Assembly: GCA_945860895.1 (NCBI GenBank)
Contig: CAMASK010000022.1
Span: 1-39,489 of the forward strand
DNA from: Bacteriovorax stolpii
GTDB taxonomy: Bacteria > Bdellovibrionota > Bacteriovoracia > Bacteriovoracales > Bacteriovoracaceae
DNA: 39,489 bases
Reading direction: 5' to 3'
A program made the translations under genes and the position numbers. Positions 6,816-15,992 of this stretch are shown in pieces (the stretch's first letter is position 1; the number at the start of each line of letters is the position of its first letter). Under the pieces are notes generated by a model. The model had not been told where the DNA came from. It did not search any database and saw only the letters and a program-made list of their open reading frames with translations.

Positions 6816-8138
6816 ATGAGTAAAGAAAATTTTCAAGTTTATCCCCTTATCGACAAGAAAAAAAAAGGTGAGCCTCTTTCGACTTCTGAAATCAAGTGGT
6901 TCATTCAGAACTACACGGATAAAAAGATTGAAGACTACCAAATGTCGGCGATGTTGATGGCTATGTTCATTCAAGGCTTGGATGTTTCTGAAACGGCGGC
7001 TCTTACCGATGCAATGCTTGAGTCTGGAGAGCAGCTTAAATTTAGCGGAAAGAATGTCATTGATAAACACTCAACTGGTGGGATTGGAGATAAAGCTTCT
7101 TTTATTCTAGCCCCTATTGCATCAGCAGCAGGTATTAAAGTTCCAATGATTGCTGGTCGCGGCTTGGGCCACACGGGAGGCACTGTTGATAAAATTGAAG
7201 CGATTAAAGGTTTCAACACTGCTTTAGATTTAAAAGTTTTCCAGGAAAAATTAAATAATGAGGGATTAGTTCTTATCGGACAAACTCCCGACATTGCTCC
7301 TGCAGATAGACTGATTTACGCCCTTCGGGATGTGACTGCAACGATTGATTCAATTCCCTTGATCACAGCCTCCATCATGAGTAAAAAACTTGCTGAAGGG
7401 GCCAATGGAATTGTTTTTGATATTAAGTCTGGCACGGGTGCATTCATGAGAACAACCAAAGATGCCAGAGGGCTTGCAAAAAGTTTAATTGCAACTTCAA
7501 AACGTTTTAAGAAAAAAGCTGTAGCACTAATTACAGATATGAATCAACCCTTGGGAAATGCCGTAGGTCATTCAAATGAAATTATAGAAAGTATTGAAAC
7601 GCTTAAAGGAAAAGGACCGAAAGATTTAACTGATCTTTCTCTTATCCTGGCTGCCCATATGATTCACATTGGTGGAGTTGAGAAAACTTTTGAAAAAGCT
7701 TTGAAGAAGGCTCGTTTAATGGTGGATTCAGGCAAAGCACTTGAAGAGTTTAGAAAATTATTAAAATCTCAGGGTGGAGATGAGAGGGTCATTGATGATT
7801 ACTCTCTTCTTCCTCAAGCCAGCGATGTAACAAATGTAACGGCAGCAAAAAGCGGTTATATTAAAATGTTTCAGAATGATCAGATTGGTTTGCTGTTAAT
7901 TGAGTTGGGTGGCGGACGTAAATCGAAAACAGACATGATTGATCATGCTGTTGGTTTTCAATTTGAAAAAAAGATTGGAGATCATGTTAAAAAAGGAGAT
8001 GTGATTTTTAAAATTCATCATCATCCTAATCAAAAAGAAATTGCAGAAAAAATTCAAAAGACGTTCCTGAAAGAAGTTCTGGTTATGTCTTCACTCAAAG
8101 TTAAAGCTCCAAAATTAATTTTGGAAAAACTAAGCTAA
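6816..8138 (+). CDS. deoA: Pyrimidine-nucleoside (thymidine) phosphorylase
   Basis: Cleaves thymidine, deoxyuridine or uridine with phosphate to the free base and (deoxy)ribose-1-phosphate in the cytosol. The 440-residue protein shows the phosphate-binding KHSTGGIGDKAS at about 84-95 and the family signature AGRGLGHTGGTVDKIEAI at about 113-130. The C-terminal alpha/beta domain (about 330-420) is complete. Length fits both DeoA (thymidine) and Pdp (broader pyrimidine) enzymes, and the sequence alone does not separate them. I chose the ATG at 6816, which has GTGAG five bases upstream, over an in-frame GTG two codons earlier. It is the first gene of the operon with punA and cdd. Confidence 0.93.
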   Translation: MSKENFQVYPLIDKKKKGEPLSTSEIKWFIQNYTDKKIEDYQMSAMLMAMFIQGLDVSETAALTDAMLESGEQLKFSGKNVIDKHSTGGIGDKASFILAPIASAAGIKVPMIAGRGLGHTGGTVDKIEAIKGFNTALDLKVFQEKLNNEGLVLIGQTPDIAPADRLIYALRDVTATIDSIPLITASIMSKKLAEGANGIVFDIKSGTGAFMRTTKDARGLAKSLIATSKRFKKKAVALITDMNQPLGNAVGHSNEIIESIETLKGKGPKDLTDLSLILAAHMIHIGGVEKTFEKALKKARLMVDSGKALEEFRKLLKSQGGDERVIDDYSLLPQASDVTNVTAAKSGYIKMFQNDQIGLLLIELGGGRKSKTDMIDHAVGFQFEKKIGDHVKKGDVIFKIHHHPNQKEIAEKIQKTFLKEVLVMSSLKVKAPKLILEKLS

Positions 8139-8147
8139 GGATCTTGT

Positions 8148-8978
8148 ATGATGAATAGAATTCTAGAAGCAGCTCAATTTATTCAGGAAAAATACAAAGC
8201 AAAACCAAAAATCGGTATTGTTTTAGGATCAGGCCTTGGCATTTACGTTGATCAAATTAAAAATAAAATAATCATTCCTTATCAGGAAATTCCTCATTTT
8301 AAACGTACGTCGGTTGAAGGTCATCAGGGATGCTTAATCTTGGGTGAGGTTCATGGGGTGCCGGTGGCAGCTTTGCAGGGACGTCTCCATGCCTATGAAG
8401 GTTATGCTATGGAAGAGATTGTTCATCCTGTGCGGGTTTTAGCGGCCCTAGGAATTGAAATGCTCTTTCTTACTAATGCTTCTGGTGGGATTAATGCCAA
8501 TTATCACCCCGGGGATCTGGTGACGATTTCGGATCACATTAACCTATCGGGAAGAAATCCTCTCCAGGGGCCAAATATTAATGAACTAGGCCCGCGTTTT
8601 CCGGACATGAGTCAAGCCTATGATCCGGAACTTTTAAATCTTCTTCACTCAGTGGCAAAACTTCATCATGTAGAAATGAAAGCTGGAGTCTATTGCTCCG
8701 TTTTGGGACCTTCCTATGAAACTCCTGCAGAAATTCGCATGCTCAGAATGATAGGTGCTGACATGGTTGGCATGAGTACAGTTCCTGAAGTCATTGCCGC
8801 CAATCATTTAGGTCTTAAGGTCGCAGGTGTAGCCTGTATTACAAATTACGCCGCTGGGATCAAACTGGAAAAACTGAGCCATGCAGACGTAAAAAAAGTG
8901 GCAGAAAAAGCCATGGTTGGATTTGCTACTATTTTGACTGAAACTATTGGTGAACTTAAAAGGTTGGGAAAAGTTTAA
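8148..8978 (+). CDS. punA: Purine-nucleoside phosphorylase, trimeric type
   Basis: Phosphorolysis of (deoxy)inosine and (deoxy)guanosine to hypoxanthine or guanine and ribose-1-phosphate. The 276 residues match the low-molecular-weight homotrimeric PNP family: GIVLGSGLG at 23-31 (phosphate loop), LQGRLHAYEGY at 77-87, NASGGI at 110-115, then GPSYETPAE and CITNYAAG. E191 and N233 correspond to the Glu/Asn pair that selects 6-oxopurines, so adenosine is probably not a substrate. An AAGGA ribosome site precedes ATGATG, 9 bases after the previous stop. Its stop overlaps the cdd start (TAATG), implying translational coupling. Confidence 0.94.
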   Translation: MMNRILEAAQFIQEKYKAKPKIGIVLGSGLGIYVDQIKNKIIIPYQEIPHFKRTSVEGHQGCLILGEVHGVPVAALQGRLHAYEGYAMEEIVHPVRVLAALGIEMLFLTNASGGINANYHPGDLVTISDHINLSGRNPLQGPNINELGPRFPDMSQAYDPELLNLLHSVAKLHHVEMKAGVYCSVLGPSYETPAEIRMLRMIGADMVGMSTVPEVIAANHLGLKVAGVACITNYAAGIKLEKLSHADVKKVAEKAMVGFATILTETIGELKRLGKV

Positions 8979-9367
8979 TGAGTGATAAAAAACTCCGCGA
9001 TTTAGCATTAGATGCCTCTACTCGCTCTCATTCGCCCTACTCTAAGGCAAAAGTTGGTTCTGCAGTAATGACTGAAGCAGGTCATGTATTTCAGGGCTGT
9101 AATATTGAAAATTCAAGTTTTGGTGGTACAGTCTGTGCTGAAAGAGTGGCCATTTGGAAAGCTGTTTCAGAGGGTCATAAGAAAATCAAAAAAATTTATG
9201 TCTATACTGATGCAGGCTGGCCTCCATGTGGCATATGTCTACAGGTAATGACGGAATTTGCTTCTTTAGATCTGGAAGTCACTTTCGGAGACAAACAAGG
9301 CAATGAAAAAACAAAAAAATTAGGTGAATTGCTCACTTCAGCATTCACTCCTGATCATTTGAAGTAA
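8978..9367 (+). CDS. cdd: Cytidine deaminase, homotetrameric type
   Basis: Zinc enzyme deaminating cytidine and deoxycytidine to uridine and deoxyuridine, which feed the phosphorylase two genes upstream. At 129 residues it is the short, tetrameric form. Zinc ligands are C53 in TVCAERVAI plus C84 and C87 in PPCGIC; E55 is the proton shuttle, and CNIENSSFGG at 41-50 is the substrate-binding segment. The usual Arg after the last zinc Cys (CGICRQ) is Leu here (CGICLQ). The ATG overlaps the punA stop by one base. The three-gene operon covers most nucleosides delivered by NupC. Confidence 0.94.
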   Translation: MSDKKLRDLALDASTRSHSPYSKAKVGSAVMTEAGHVFQGCNIENSSFGGTVCAERVAIWKAVSEGHKKIKKIYVYTDAGWPPCGICLQVMTEFASLDLEVTFGDKQGNEKTKKLGELLTSAFTPDHLK

Positions 9368-9413
9368 AAACAATAGTTACAATAAGGAAGGAGCGAATGT
9401 TCCTTTTATTTCA

Positions 9414-10730
9414 ATGCAAGAAAAAGAAAAAGTTTTCAACAGTTCAAACGAGCTATTAGATTCACTCCAATTTGTCGTCGTAGATCTAGAGACTACTGGT
9501 GGAAATCCTGAAACAGAAAAAATAATAGAAATTGGTATGGTCAGGATTGAGAATCGAAAAATTTCTGAAGAAAGAAGTTTTCTTATCAATCCACAAAAAG
9601 AAATCCCAGACTTTGTCCAAAAACTTACAGGTATTAGAAAAGCAGATGTTGAACACTCTCCTCTCATTGAAGAAGTCATTGATGAAATTATTCAGTTCAT
9701 TGGCTCTAGTATCCTGGTAGCCCATAATACTTCATTCGACATCCCATTCTTGAATGGAGTTTTAAAAAAACTTCAGCGTCCTACTTTGGAAAATAAGGTA
9801 ATCTGTACGAACATCATGACGAAGTATCTAATCCCGGACATCATGAGCTCAAATTTAAATTATATGTCGCAGATATTTAATATCGATCATTCTCAAGCAC
9901 ATAGAGCAATTGAAGATGCCCGGGCAACCGGAATGCTGCTGTTAAAATACCTCGATATCTTTGAAGAGAAGAAAATCAGAAAAGTTAATCAGCTCTATTA
10001 TCCTCGAAATAAATTTGAATTAGATAGGGTAATTATAGAAAGTAGTGAAGGTCTCGAACCAGTTTTTGAAATGCTGGCCAATACAAATAATCCCTGCATT
10101 CTTTCAGTCAAAGGTGACAATGGCGTTATTCTCACCATTCTTCCTCTAAAAAATCCCTCAAAGGAAGTGGATGAGATGAGAAAGTTCCTGGCGGAATTTC
10201 GCTGGAGTCAGATTCATATTCGTTTATGTGGACCCTTCATTGAAGGACTGTTCTTTATGAACTCGAATTTTATTAAAATCCCAGAAACTTATCGCAAGAA
10301 AACAATTGAATACCTTAAGCAAAGACATCCCCTGCCACTGGCCCCGAATTTAATAGATGAGCACGACTTCGTAATCACTCATCATCTAATTAATGGTCAG
10401 TACATTGTGTATTCATTTTTGAATTTCTCACCCTATTCACAACTAGTTTTCAAGTTCCCATCTCATAAGAAAAAATTACATCAATTCCTCTCAGGTCAAG
10501 TCACTCGGTTTGAAACTCAGCAAAAAGGTAGAAAGAAAATTTTCTTACAAAATGATTTAAAAGATATTTTCCTGAGCCTTTTTCAGGATTCGCTTGTGGC
10601 TGAGCCCCAGGTTTACCTGACACTTAGAACCAGCGACATCAAGGATGATCGTAAGACTTATCTTGATCGCATTGAAAAAATGGCGTTAGAACATGCAGAT
10701 CGTTATCAGTTTCCTACCAAACATTTGTAA
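9414..10730 (+). CDS. DnaQ-like DEDDh 3'-5' exonuclease with unknown C-terminal half
   Basis: Residues 18-180 are an exonuclease domain of the DNA polymerase III epsilon type: ExoI VVDLETTG gives D24 and E26, ExoII AHNTSFD gives D109, and ExoIII QAHRAIEDA gives H163 and D168. All five catalytic residues are present, so nuclease activity is expected. The remaining 250 residues are mixed alpha/beta and match no domain I recognise; there is no GIY-YIG domain as in some UvrC-like fusions. It is longer than a stand-alone proofreading subunit. It follows cdd by 46 bases and may belong to the salvage operon. The strong ribosome site (GGAAGGAG) actually precedes an out-of-frame ATG at 9397, leaving this ATG without a well-placed site. 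Confidence 0.85.
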   Translation: MQEKEKVFNSSNELLDSLQFVVVDLETTGGNPETEKIIEIGMVRIENRKISEERSFLINPQKEIPDFVQKLTGIRKADVEHSPLIEEVIDEIIQFIGSSILVAHNTSFDIPFLNGVLKKLQRPTLENKVICTNIMTKYLIPDIMSSNLNYMSQIFNIDHSQAHRAIEDARATGMLLLKYLDIFEEKKIRKVNQLYYPRNKFELDRVIIESSEGLEPVFEMLANTNNPCILSVKGDNGVILTILPLKNPSKEVDEMRKFLAEFRWSQIHIRLCGPFIEGLFFMNSNFIKIPETYRKKTIEYLKQRHPLPLAPNLIDEHDFVITHHLINGQYIVYSFLNFSPYSQLVFKFPSHKKKLHQFLSGQVTRFETQQKGRKKIFLQNDLKDIFLSLFQDSLVAEPQVYLTLRTSDIKDDRKTYLDRIEKMALEHADRYQFPTKHL

Positions 10731-10733
10731 CTA

Positions 10734-12440
10734 TCAGGACTCTCGAGAAGGTGTGTAAATAAAGCGCAAAGAATAGTCTGAAACTTGAAGGACAAAATTC
10801 TCTATTGTGAGAAGATTTTGAATCAATTTTGAAAGACTCAGGGTTGAAATATTTAATTCATGTAATTGAATTTGAATCTCATGACCCGATTCAATAATCT
10901 CACCTTTGATCACTTTCTCAATTTGATTCTTATCGGCCACCAATAACTGATGTGAATAAAGAGTCATCAACTCACCAAGGATTAAATAAAATGTCATGGT
11001 AAGTAGACTCAGATTAACTGAGGCCCTGAATTCCGAATGACGATTAGACTCAAAAGAAAAGCGGATCCCACTCTCCACTGTTCTGAAGCGTAGCAGGTTT
11101 TGAGCTTGCTGATAACATATCTCAATTGGACTAAGCTTCAACTCCAGCTTGTTCAAATTTTTTGGATTTGCCCGAGAAAAACCCAGAAAAGTATCAATGA
11201 GCTGCTTGCATCTCATGGTGCCATTTTTCATCTCGAACAATGTGGTTCGCGCTTCTTCATTCATTTTTTCATCTAACATGAGTAGCGTTAAAGCAGCTTG
11301 AATGCCGGCAATGGGGTTGTTCAACTCATGAGCAATGCTTGAGCTGATAATTCCCAATTCCTGACCTGAGGGTGTTAAGTTTCCGTCACCTTTCAGGAAG
11401 AAACTTTCAGTGAAGAAAACAAATAAAATTTTTGTTTCATCCAGATGATGAATTTCTTTTCTAAACACATTATAAGGGATTTCATTGATAAGAATTTTTT
11501 CACGAAGTTTCATCTTTAAACAATCTGTTGGCGCTAAATTGAGTTTTGAAAAGAGGGTATTGTGCTGATAAACTTCGCCATTGTTCGACAATAAAGCAAC
11601 TGGAAATGGAATTCCGTCGAGTACACTGTCCCAAAGAACATTCTCAAAAAAAGGATCTTGTATTTCTTGTTGTGAAGAGAAAAAGTTCACGAGCGTATAA
11701 AAGAAGAAAAGTTTTTTAATGAGTCTGGAATAATCCTGATCGTCCCAATTTAACTCCATTGCAAGGAACTCATTTTTATAGCGCGGCAATGTTAAAAGAT
11801 TCGAAGATACTTCCAATTTTGAAATTGAAAATCCTGAAAAATATTGAAATTTGGACTTTTCAATATTGGTTTTAACGAATTGTTTAAGTACTTTTTCAAT
11901 TCTTATTAGATCATTGGCATGGATGAGTTCTTTTTCCAAATCAACTAAAGCTTGTGCATAGTTAAGTAAATTCTCAGAGGTTAATCCGGCCCCCACGTCT
12001 AGTGACTTTTGCGTCTCTTGCCTCGCACGGGATTCGAACTTCCTAATATTTTTTGAACCAACTTGATAGAAGACCTCTTCCCGACTCCTGATAAGCCTAT
12101 TTAATCCAGGTTCAATTAACTTCTGTAATTGCATCACATCCATTGAATCATCCATGACTGCATCAATTGCAGAATGCTCGATGTTTTGTCCAAAACTAAA
12201 CAAACCTTGATTCTTATCCAGGAGGCATATCTTTAAGGTCCCAGACTCTTTGAGCTGATGAAGTGAATTTTCCGAAATTAAATCAACAATCAGTCGAGAA
12301 TCATTTTTGATCAGTTCACTTGAGTAAACTTCAAAATGCGCATCTTTAAATTGCGCCAACAGTCCATCTAGCGTCTTACGAAGCTCTTGCGATAGTGAAG
12401 GATCAATTCTGAATGTAATGAAACTAGAAAATTGTGTCAT
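10734..12440 (-). CDS. Histidine-kinase-like protein with PAS domain and degenerate ATPase region
   Basis: A 568-residue cytosolic protein with no membrane helix. Residues 1-110 are alpha/beta and vaguely receiver-like. A PAS-like region spans about 272-345 (LDGIPFPVALLSNNGEVY). The HisKA dimerisation domain is clear: H371 in SSIAHELNNPIAGIQ, followed by a second helix with FLGFSRANP. The C-terminal 130 residues occupy the place of the HATPase_c domain, but I cannot find the N box, the DxGxG G1 box or the G2 box. It could be a pseudokinase, a phosphotransfer protein like Spo0B, or a very divergent kinase. The gene is last in the ftsE-to-M23 operon, two bases after the peptidase stop and with no clear ribosome site, so translation is probably coupled. 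Confidence 0.75.
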   Translation of the reverse strand: MTQFSSFITFRIDPSLSQELRKTLDGLLAQFKDAHFEVYSSELIKNDSRLIVDLISENSLHQLKESGTLKICLLDKNQGLFSFGQNIEHSAIDAVMDDSMDVMQLQKLIEPGLNRLIRSREEVFYQVGSKNIRKFESRARQETQKSLDVGAGLTSENLLNYAQALVDLEKELIHANDLIRIEKVLKQFVKTNIEKSKFQYFSGFSISKLEVSSNLLTLPRYKNEFLAMELNWDDQDYSRLIKKLFFFYTLVNFFSSQQEIQDPFFENVLWDSVLDGIPFPVALLSNNGEVYQHNTLFSKLNLAPTDCLKMKLREKILINEIPYNVFRKEIHHLDETKILFVFFTESFFLKGDGNLTPSGQELGIISSSIAHELNNPIAGIQAALTLLMLDEKMNEEARTTLFEMKNGTMRCKQLIDTFLGFSRANPKNLNKLELKLSPIEICYQQAQNLLRFRTVESGIRFSFESNRHSEFRASVNLSLLTMTFYLILGELMTLYSHQLLVADKNQIEKVIKGEIIESGHEIQIQLHELNISTLSLSKLIQNLLTIENFVLQVSDYSLRFIYTPSRES

Positions 12441-12442
12441 GA

Positions 12443-13282
12443 TTAATTATTAAAATATTTTTTACTTTCTTCAATTAAAACAAAGCCATCAATATATTGA
12501 CCTTGTACTTTAGTTCCCCAGTGAAGGTGGGGACCAGAGGTGCGGCCAGTATTACCCGATAATCCTATGAGATCACCACGCTTTATTATGTCGCCCTTAT
12601 TTACCAGAGTTTTTGAAAGATGCCCATACACAGTAAAAATATCAAGGCCATGATCAATTATAACTGTCCAGCCGGTAAAGAAGAGATCGTCGGCCAATAC
12701 AATTCTTCCTCCATTGGCGGCTGGAACTTTATCACCAATAGCTGCACGGTAATCAATACCCAAATGCTGGCCTTTCTTTTGTTTATTATAAACTCGCTTG
12801 GTTCCATAGATACTAGTCACAACACTAGTCATAGGAGTGATAAAGCTTTCCTTAAAAAGAAATTCGGCAGGACTTGAAGAGTAAATTTTATCCAAGACAA
12901 GTTGTTCCTGAATAACTCTTTTTTCGGACTTTGGATCAAGTTTAATTTTCTTTGGATCAACTTTTAGTTTTTCTGCCAAATACTCTTTATCTTTTACGAT
13001 AAATTGGATCTCATGAAAAATCTTGCCCTGACTCTCAACTCTGCAACGATAGGGGGATAAATCAGAAAAGTAGCTTTCCATGACAAATGCCTGCCCAAGA
13101 TTGCCTTTTTTAACAAATTTAACTTCAAAATCCCGACAAATAAATTTAGAGTCGTCTTTTTCTAACGGAAATTCAACCCAGCGAACTTCTCCAGGACGGA
13201 TAATCATCTGATGTTGAGCTTTCGGAGTTTGGGCGCAGGCAAAATTAATAAATATCGCTAATATTAAAAAACAATAATTCAT
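12443..13282 (-). CDS. Secreted M23 (LytM) peptidoglycan endopeptidase
   Basis: Zinc metallopeptidase predicted to cut peptide cross-links of peptidoglycan in the periplasm. Residues 1-17 are a signal peptide (cleavage near ACA-Q). An N-terminal beta-rich domain (about 25-100) precedes the catalytic domain at about 155-275. The metal and catalytic residues are intact: H173 and D177 in HLGID, H221 in VYGHLS, and H252 and H254 in GPHLHWG. Unlike the EnvC-like protein in the same operon, it should be an active enzyme. Its ATG overlaps the xseA stop (ATGA). A plausible idea is that it is one of the hydrolases governed by FtsEX-EnvC; that is inference from the operon. Confidence 0.9.
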   Translation of the reverse strand: MNYCFLILAIFINFACAQTPKAQHQMIIRPGEVRWVEFPLEKDDSKFICRDFEVKFVKKGNLGQAFVMESYFSDLSPYRCRVESQGKIFHEIQFIVKDKEYLAEKLKVDPKKIKLDPKSEKRVIQEQLVLDKIYSSSPAEFLFKESFITPMTSVVTSIYGTKRVYNKQKKGQHLGIDYRAAIGDKVPAANGGRIVLADDLFFTGWTVIIDHGLDIFTVYGHLSKTLVNKGDIIKRGDLIGLSGNTGRTSGPHLHWGTKVQGQYIDGFVLIEESKKYFNN

Positions 13283-14553
13283 GGAACATCCTTCGTAACA
13301 ATGCCCTGACCATCATGAAACTGTAGAGATAATTTTGTTCCCACTGGAATTTTTTTAAATCCTTCAAGAGATGCAATAACCTCTTTACCTTCTATCTTCA
13401 CATAACTATACCCACGCTGTAGTACGAGCTTGGGATTAAGAGCCGATAACACATGCTCGAGCCGCGTAATTTTTTCATTCACTGCATTCATTTTAAGTTG
13501 TGAAGCGTGATTCAATCTTAACTGAAGTTCATCAACTATTTGGGAAACCTCAGCTATACCGATTAATTCCTCCGCTCTTTCTCGCAGACGAATTTCACTT
13601 AATTCTCTTCTCGCAATCTGAACTTTTTGAGAGATGAGGTTAATTATTTCCCGAGGGTGAAATTTATGAGTCATAAGTTCAATGTGCTGGTGTAATTTAA
13701 AAAGATCAGACTTGAGATGCGTTTGGCAAAAATGCAAGCGTGCCATTAGTTCAGTTTGAGGCTGGGACAGTGTTTCAGCAGCAGCTGTGGGAGTTTCTGA
13801 CCTAAGGTCAGCAACATAATCACAAAGAGAGAAATCCACTTCATGTCCAATTGCACTCACCACAGGTATGTCACATTTATATATGGTTCGCACAAGCTCT
13901 TCATCATTAAAGGCCCAAAGGTCTTCGAGGCTTCCTCCCCCACGGGTTAGAACGATGATTTCAATTCCGGGCAAGACTTGAGCTTTCTTTAAAGCGGAAA
14001 TTAAAGTCTTTGCTGCACCATCGCCTTGAACAGTTGCAGGAATAATTACAATATCACACCAAAGAGAGCGGCGCTTAAAGACATTTAAAAAGTCCTGAAG
14101 TGCTGCTCCATGTTCTGCAGTAATCACTGCAATTCTTTTCGGAAATTTAGGAATGACTTTTTTCTTTTCAATATCAAAAAGCCCTTCTTGGGCAAGTTTC
14201 GCCTTTAATTTTTCAAATTGAAGTTTTAGCTGACCTGCCCCAGCTGGCAGAATGCGTTTTGCCAGTAGTTGAAATGAGCCACGCTTTTGATAAACACTAA
14301 CTGGACCCAGGACAATGATTTTATCCCCATCTTTTAATGAGCGGATCATAGGATTTCTAAGGGCGTCCATCTTAAATAAGGCGCACGAAATGCAGGCATT
14401 TTCATCTGAGAGAGTAAAATACCAATGTCCTGCGGCTGACGGTGAGAGATTTGTCACCTCACCCTGAACATAAACTTCTTGAAACTCTTCTTCCAGAAGG
14501 TTTTTGATAGAAGAGACTAAATCTGAAACTGAAGCGGCTTCACTAACAATCAT
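13279..14553 (-). CDS. xseA: Exodeoxyribonuclease VII large subunit
   Basis: Catalytic subunit of the exonuclease that degrades single-stranded DNA from both ends, 424 residues. An N-terminal OB-fold domain (about 5-100, VYVQGEVTNLSPSAAGHWYF) is followed by the catalytic core with PKRIAVITAEHGAALQDF, then VLTRGGGSLEDLWAFNDE and SAIGHEVDFSLCDYVADLR-SETPTAAAE, then a long helical arm (about 270-370). All family blocks are present. The small subunit gene xseB is not in this window. It overlaps ctpA upstream and the M23 gene downstream by four bases each (ATGA), so translation is coupled with two cell-wall genes; a DNA exonuclease is an unexpected partner there. Confidence 0.95.
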   Translation of the reverse strand: MIVSEAASVSDLVSSIKNLLEEEFQEVYVQGEVTNLSPSAAGHWYFTLSDENACISCALFKMDALRNPMIRSLKDGDKIIVLGPVSVYQKRGSFQLLAKRILPAGAGQLKLQFEKLKAKLAQEGLFDIEKKKVIPKFPKRIAVITAEHGAALQDFLNVFKRRSLWCDIVIIPATVQGDGAAKTLISALKKAQVLPGIEIIVLTRGGGSLEDLWAFNDEELVRTIYKCDIPVVSAIGHEVDFSLCDYVADLRSETPTAAAETLSQPQTELMARLHFCQTHLKSDLFKLHQHIELMTHKFHPREIINLISQKVQIARRELSEIRLRERAEELIGIAEVSQIVDELQLRLNHASQLKMNAVNEKITRLEHVLSALNPKLVLQRGYSYVKIEGKEVIASLEGFKKIPVGTKLSLQFHDGQGIVTKDVP

Positions 14554-15965
14554 TTTGTGTGTGTTTTCGTTTCTTTAAAAACGTTATAACCTTGAAGATA
14601 TCTCACTGCTTGAAGAACTTGGTAGTCCTCGGAAGGGCGATATGTTCTAAAGACTTCATCTTCTGTAATTTTTTTTCTGGTTTTTTTCTTCTCGATCTCA
14701 CGCATCCGCACCACTCTCTCTTCTCTTTCTGAATTGATTCTCGCCGTCTTCTCCTCAGGAGTTTCAATCGTTGCAGTCAGATGATTTCTTAAATCTTTTT
14801 CACGAATAAAGCGATCTTCCTTCAAGTCTTTTTCAAATGCTTCCTGATCTACTTCTTCCACTATCACATCGGGCTTAATTCCAACGGCTTGAATCTTGCG
14901 ATTCTTAGGAGTCATGTATTGAGCAATTGTTAATTTTACACCAGTTTCTTTATCCAGCTGAGCAACGGTCTGAACCGAACCTTTACCAAAAGATTGAGAG
15001 CCCATAATAACCGCACGTTTGTAATCCTGAAGAGCACCAGCAACAATTTCTGAAGCTGAAGCGGAAGATCCATTTATCAATACCACCATTGGTGTAGATA
15101 AATCTTTATAACCAGATTTTTTCACGTAACGAATGTCTTTATTTTGTGGTTCACGAGACTCCGTAGAAACCACAATACCCTCTTTTAAAAATAATGAAGA
15201 AACATCTACTGCTTGATCCAAAAGGCCACCTGGGTTAGCGCGAAGATCAAGAATAATTCCAGATACACCCCCCTTCTTTCCAGCTTTTTCTTTTAACTCT
15301 TTCAGCGCATCTTCCATGGATTCGGCTGAACGCTTTTGAAATTGAGTCAGACGTATATAAAGGTATTCATCTTTTACTAATTCCGCTTTTACAGGTTTAA
15401 CTTTAATTAATTCACGAGTGAGGTTGAAATGTTTAATTCCCTCAAATCCCTCACGGGCAATACCCATATGGATTTTTTCACCAATTTTCCCACGCATTTT
15501 TTCAATTGCCTGCTCGAGACTTAATCCAACAATTGGCTCATGGTTAATTTCTACTAATTTATCTTTGGGTAAAATACCCGCACGAAACGCCGGAGTATCA
15601 TCTATAGGGGTTATGATATAAATCACTCCCTCTTTCTGAGTTACTTCAAGTCCCAAACCACCAAATTCACCCTGGGTATCATTTTGCATTCTTTCAAAAA
15701 AATCTTTATTTAAAAAAGCCGAGTGAGGATCAAGAGTATCCATCATCCCTTTAAGCGCGCCTTCTATTAATTTTTCTGTGCTCACCTGGCGATAATATTG
15801 AGTTTCAACTAAATGGAGAACTTTGTTAAAAAGTTCCAGTTGCTCAAATCGAGACCGATTCTCAGTAATTTTTGGGACCGCTGAATTTTTTGCATCTTTT
15901 ACAGCAAACGACGGAAGGCAGAATGTTAATGGAAGGACGATAGCAATGACAAAATGCAAAGACAT
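14550..15965 (-). CDS. ctpA: C-terminal processing protease, S41 family with PDZ domain
   Basis: Periplasmic serine protease of the CtpA/Prc family, 471 residues. A signal peptide occupies residues 1-21. The PDZ domain is about 95-175 (GEFGGLGLEV, then IDDTPAFRAGILPKDKLVEI), and the S41 catalytic domain follows. From its family motifs the Ser-Lys dyad is S303 in GSSASASEIVAG and K328 in SQSFGKGSVQT. The tail after 370 is highly charged (EERVVRMREIEKKKTRKK). Such proteases trim or degrade envelope proteins, including peptidoglycan hydrolases and their adaptors. The location between the EnvC-like gene and an M23 peptidase suggests it controls cell-wall enzymes here. The ATG has an AGGAG site. 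Confidence 0.94.
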   Translation of the reverse strand: MSLHFVIAIVLPLTFCLPSFAVKDAKNSAVPKITENRSRFEQLELFNKVLHLVETQYYRQVSTEKLIEGALKGMMDTLDPHSAFLNKDFFERMQNDTQGEFGGLGLEVTQKEGVIYIITPIDDTPAFRAGILPKDKLVEINHEPIVGLSLEQAIEKMRGKIGEKIHMGIAREGFEGIKHFNLTRELIKVKPVKAELVKDEYLYIRLTQFQKRSAESMEDALKELKEKAGKKGGVSGIILDLRANPGGLLDQAVDVSSLFLKEGIVVSTESREPQNKDIRYVKKSGYKDLSTPMVVLINGSSASASEIVAGALQDYKRAVIMGSQSFGKGSVQTVAQLDKETGVKLTIAQYMTPKNRKIQAVGIKPDVIVEEVDQEAFEKDLKEDRFIREKDLRNHLTATIETPEEKTARINSEREERVVRMREIEKKKTRKKITEDEVFRTYRPSEDYQVLQAVRYLQGYNVFKETKTHTK

Positions 15966-15992
15966 GAATACTCCTAAGACATATTTACAGTC

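Noticed and set aside
10740-10748. TCTCGAGA palindrome at the junction of the exonuclease and kinase-like genes
   Set aside because: It lies in coding sequence and is too short to act as a terminator for the convergent genes.
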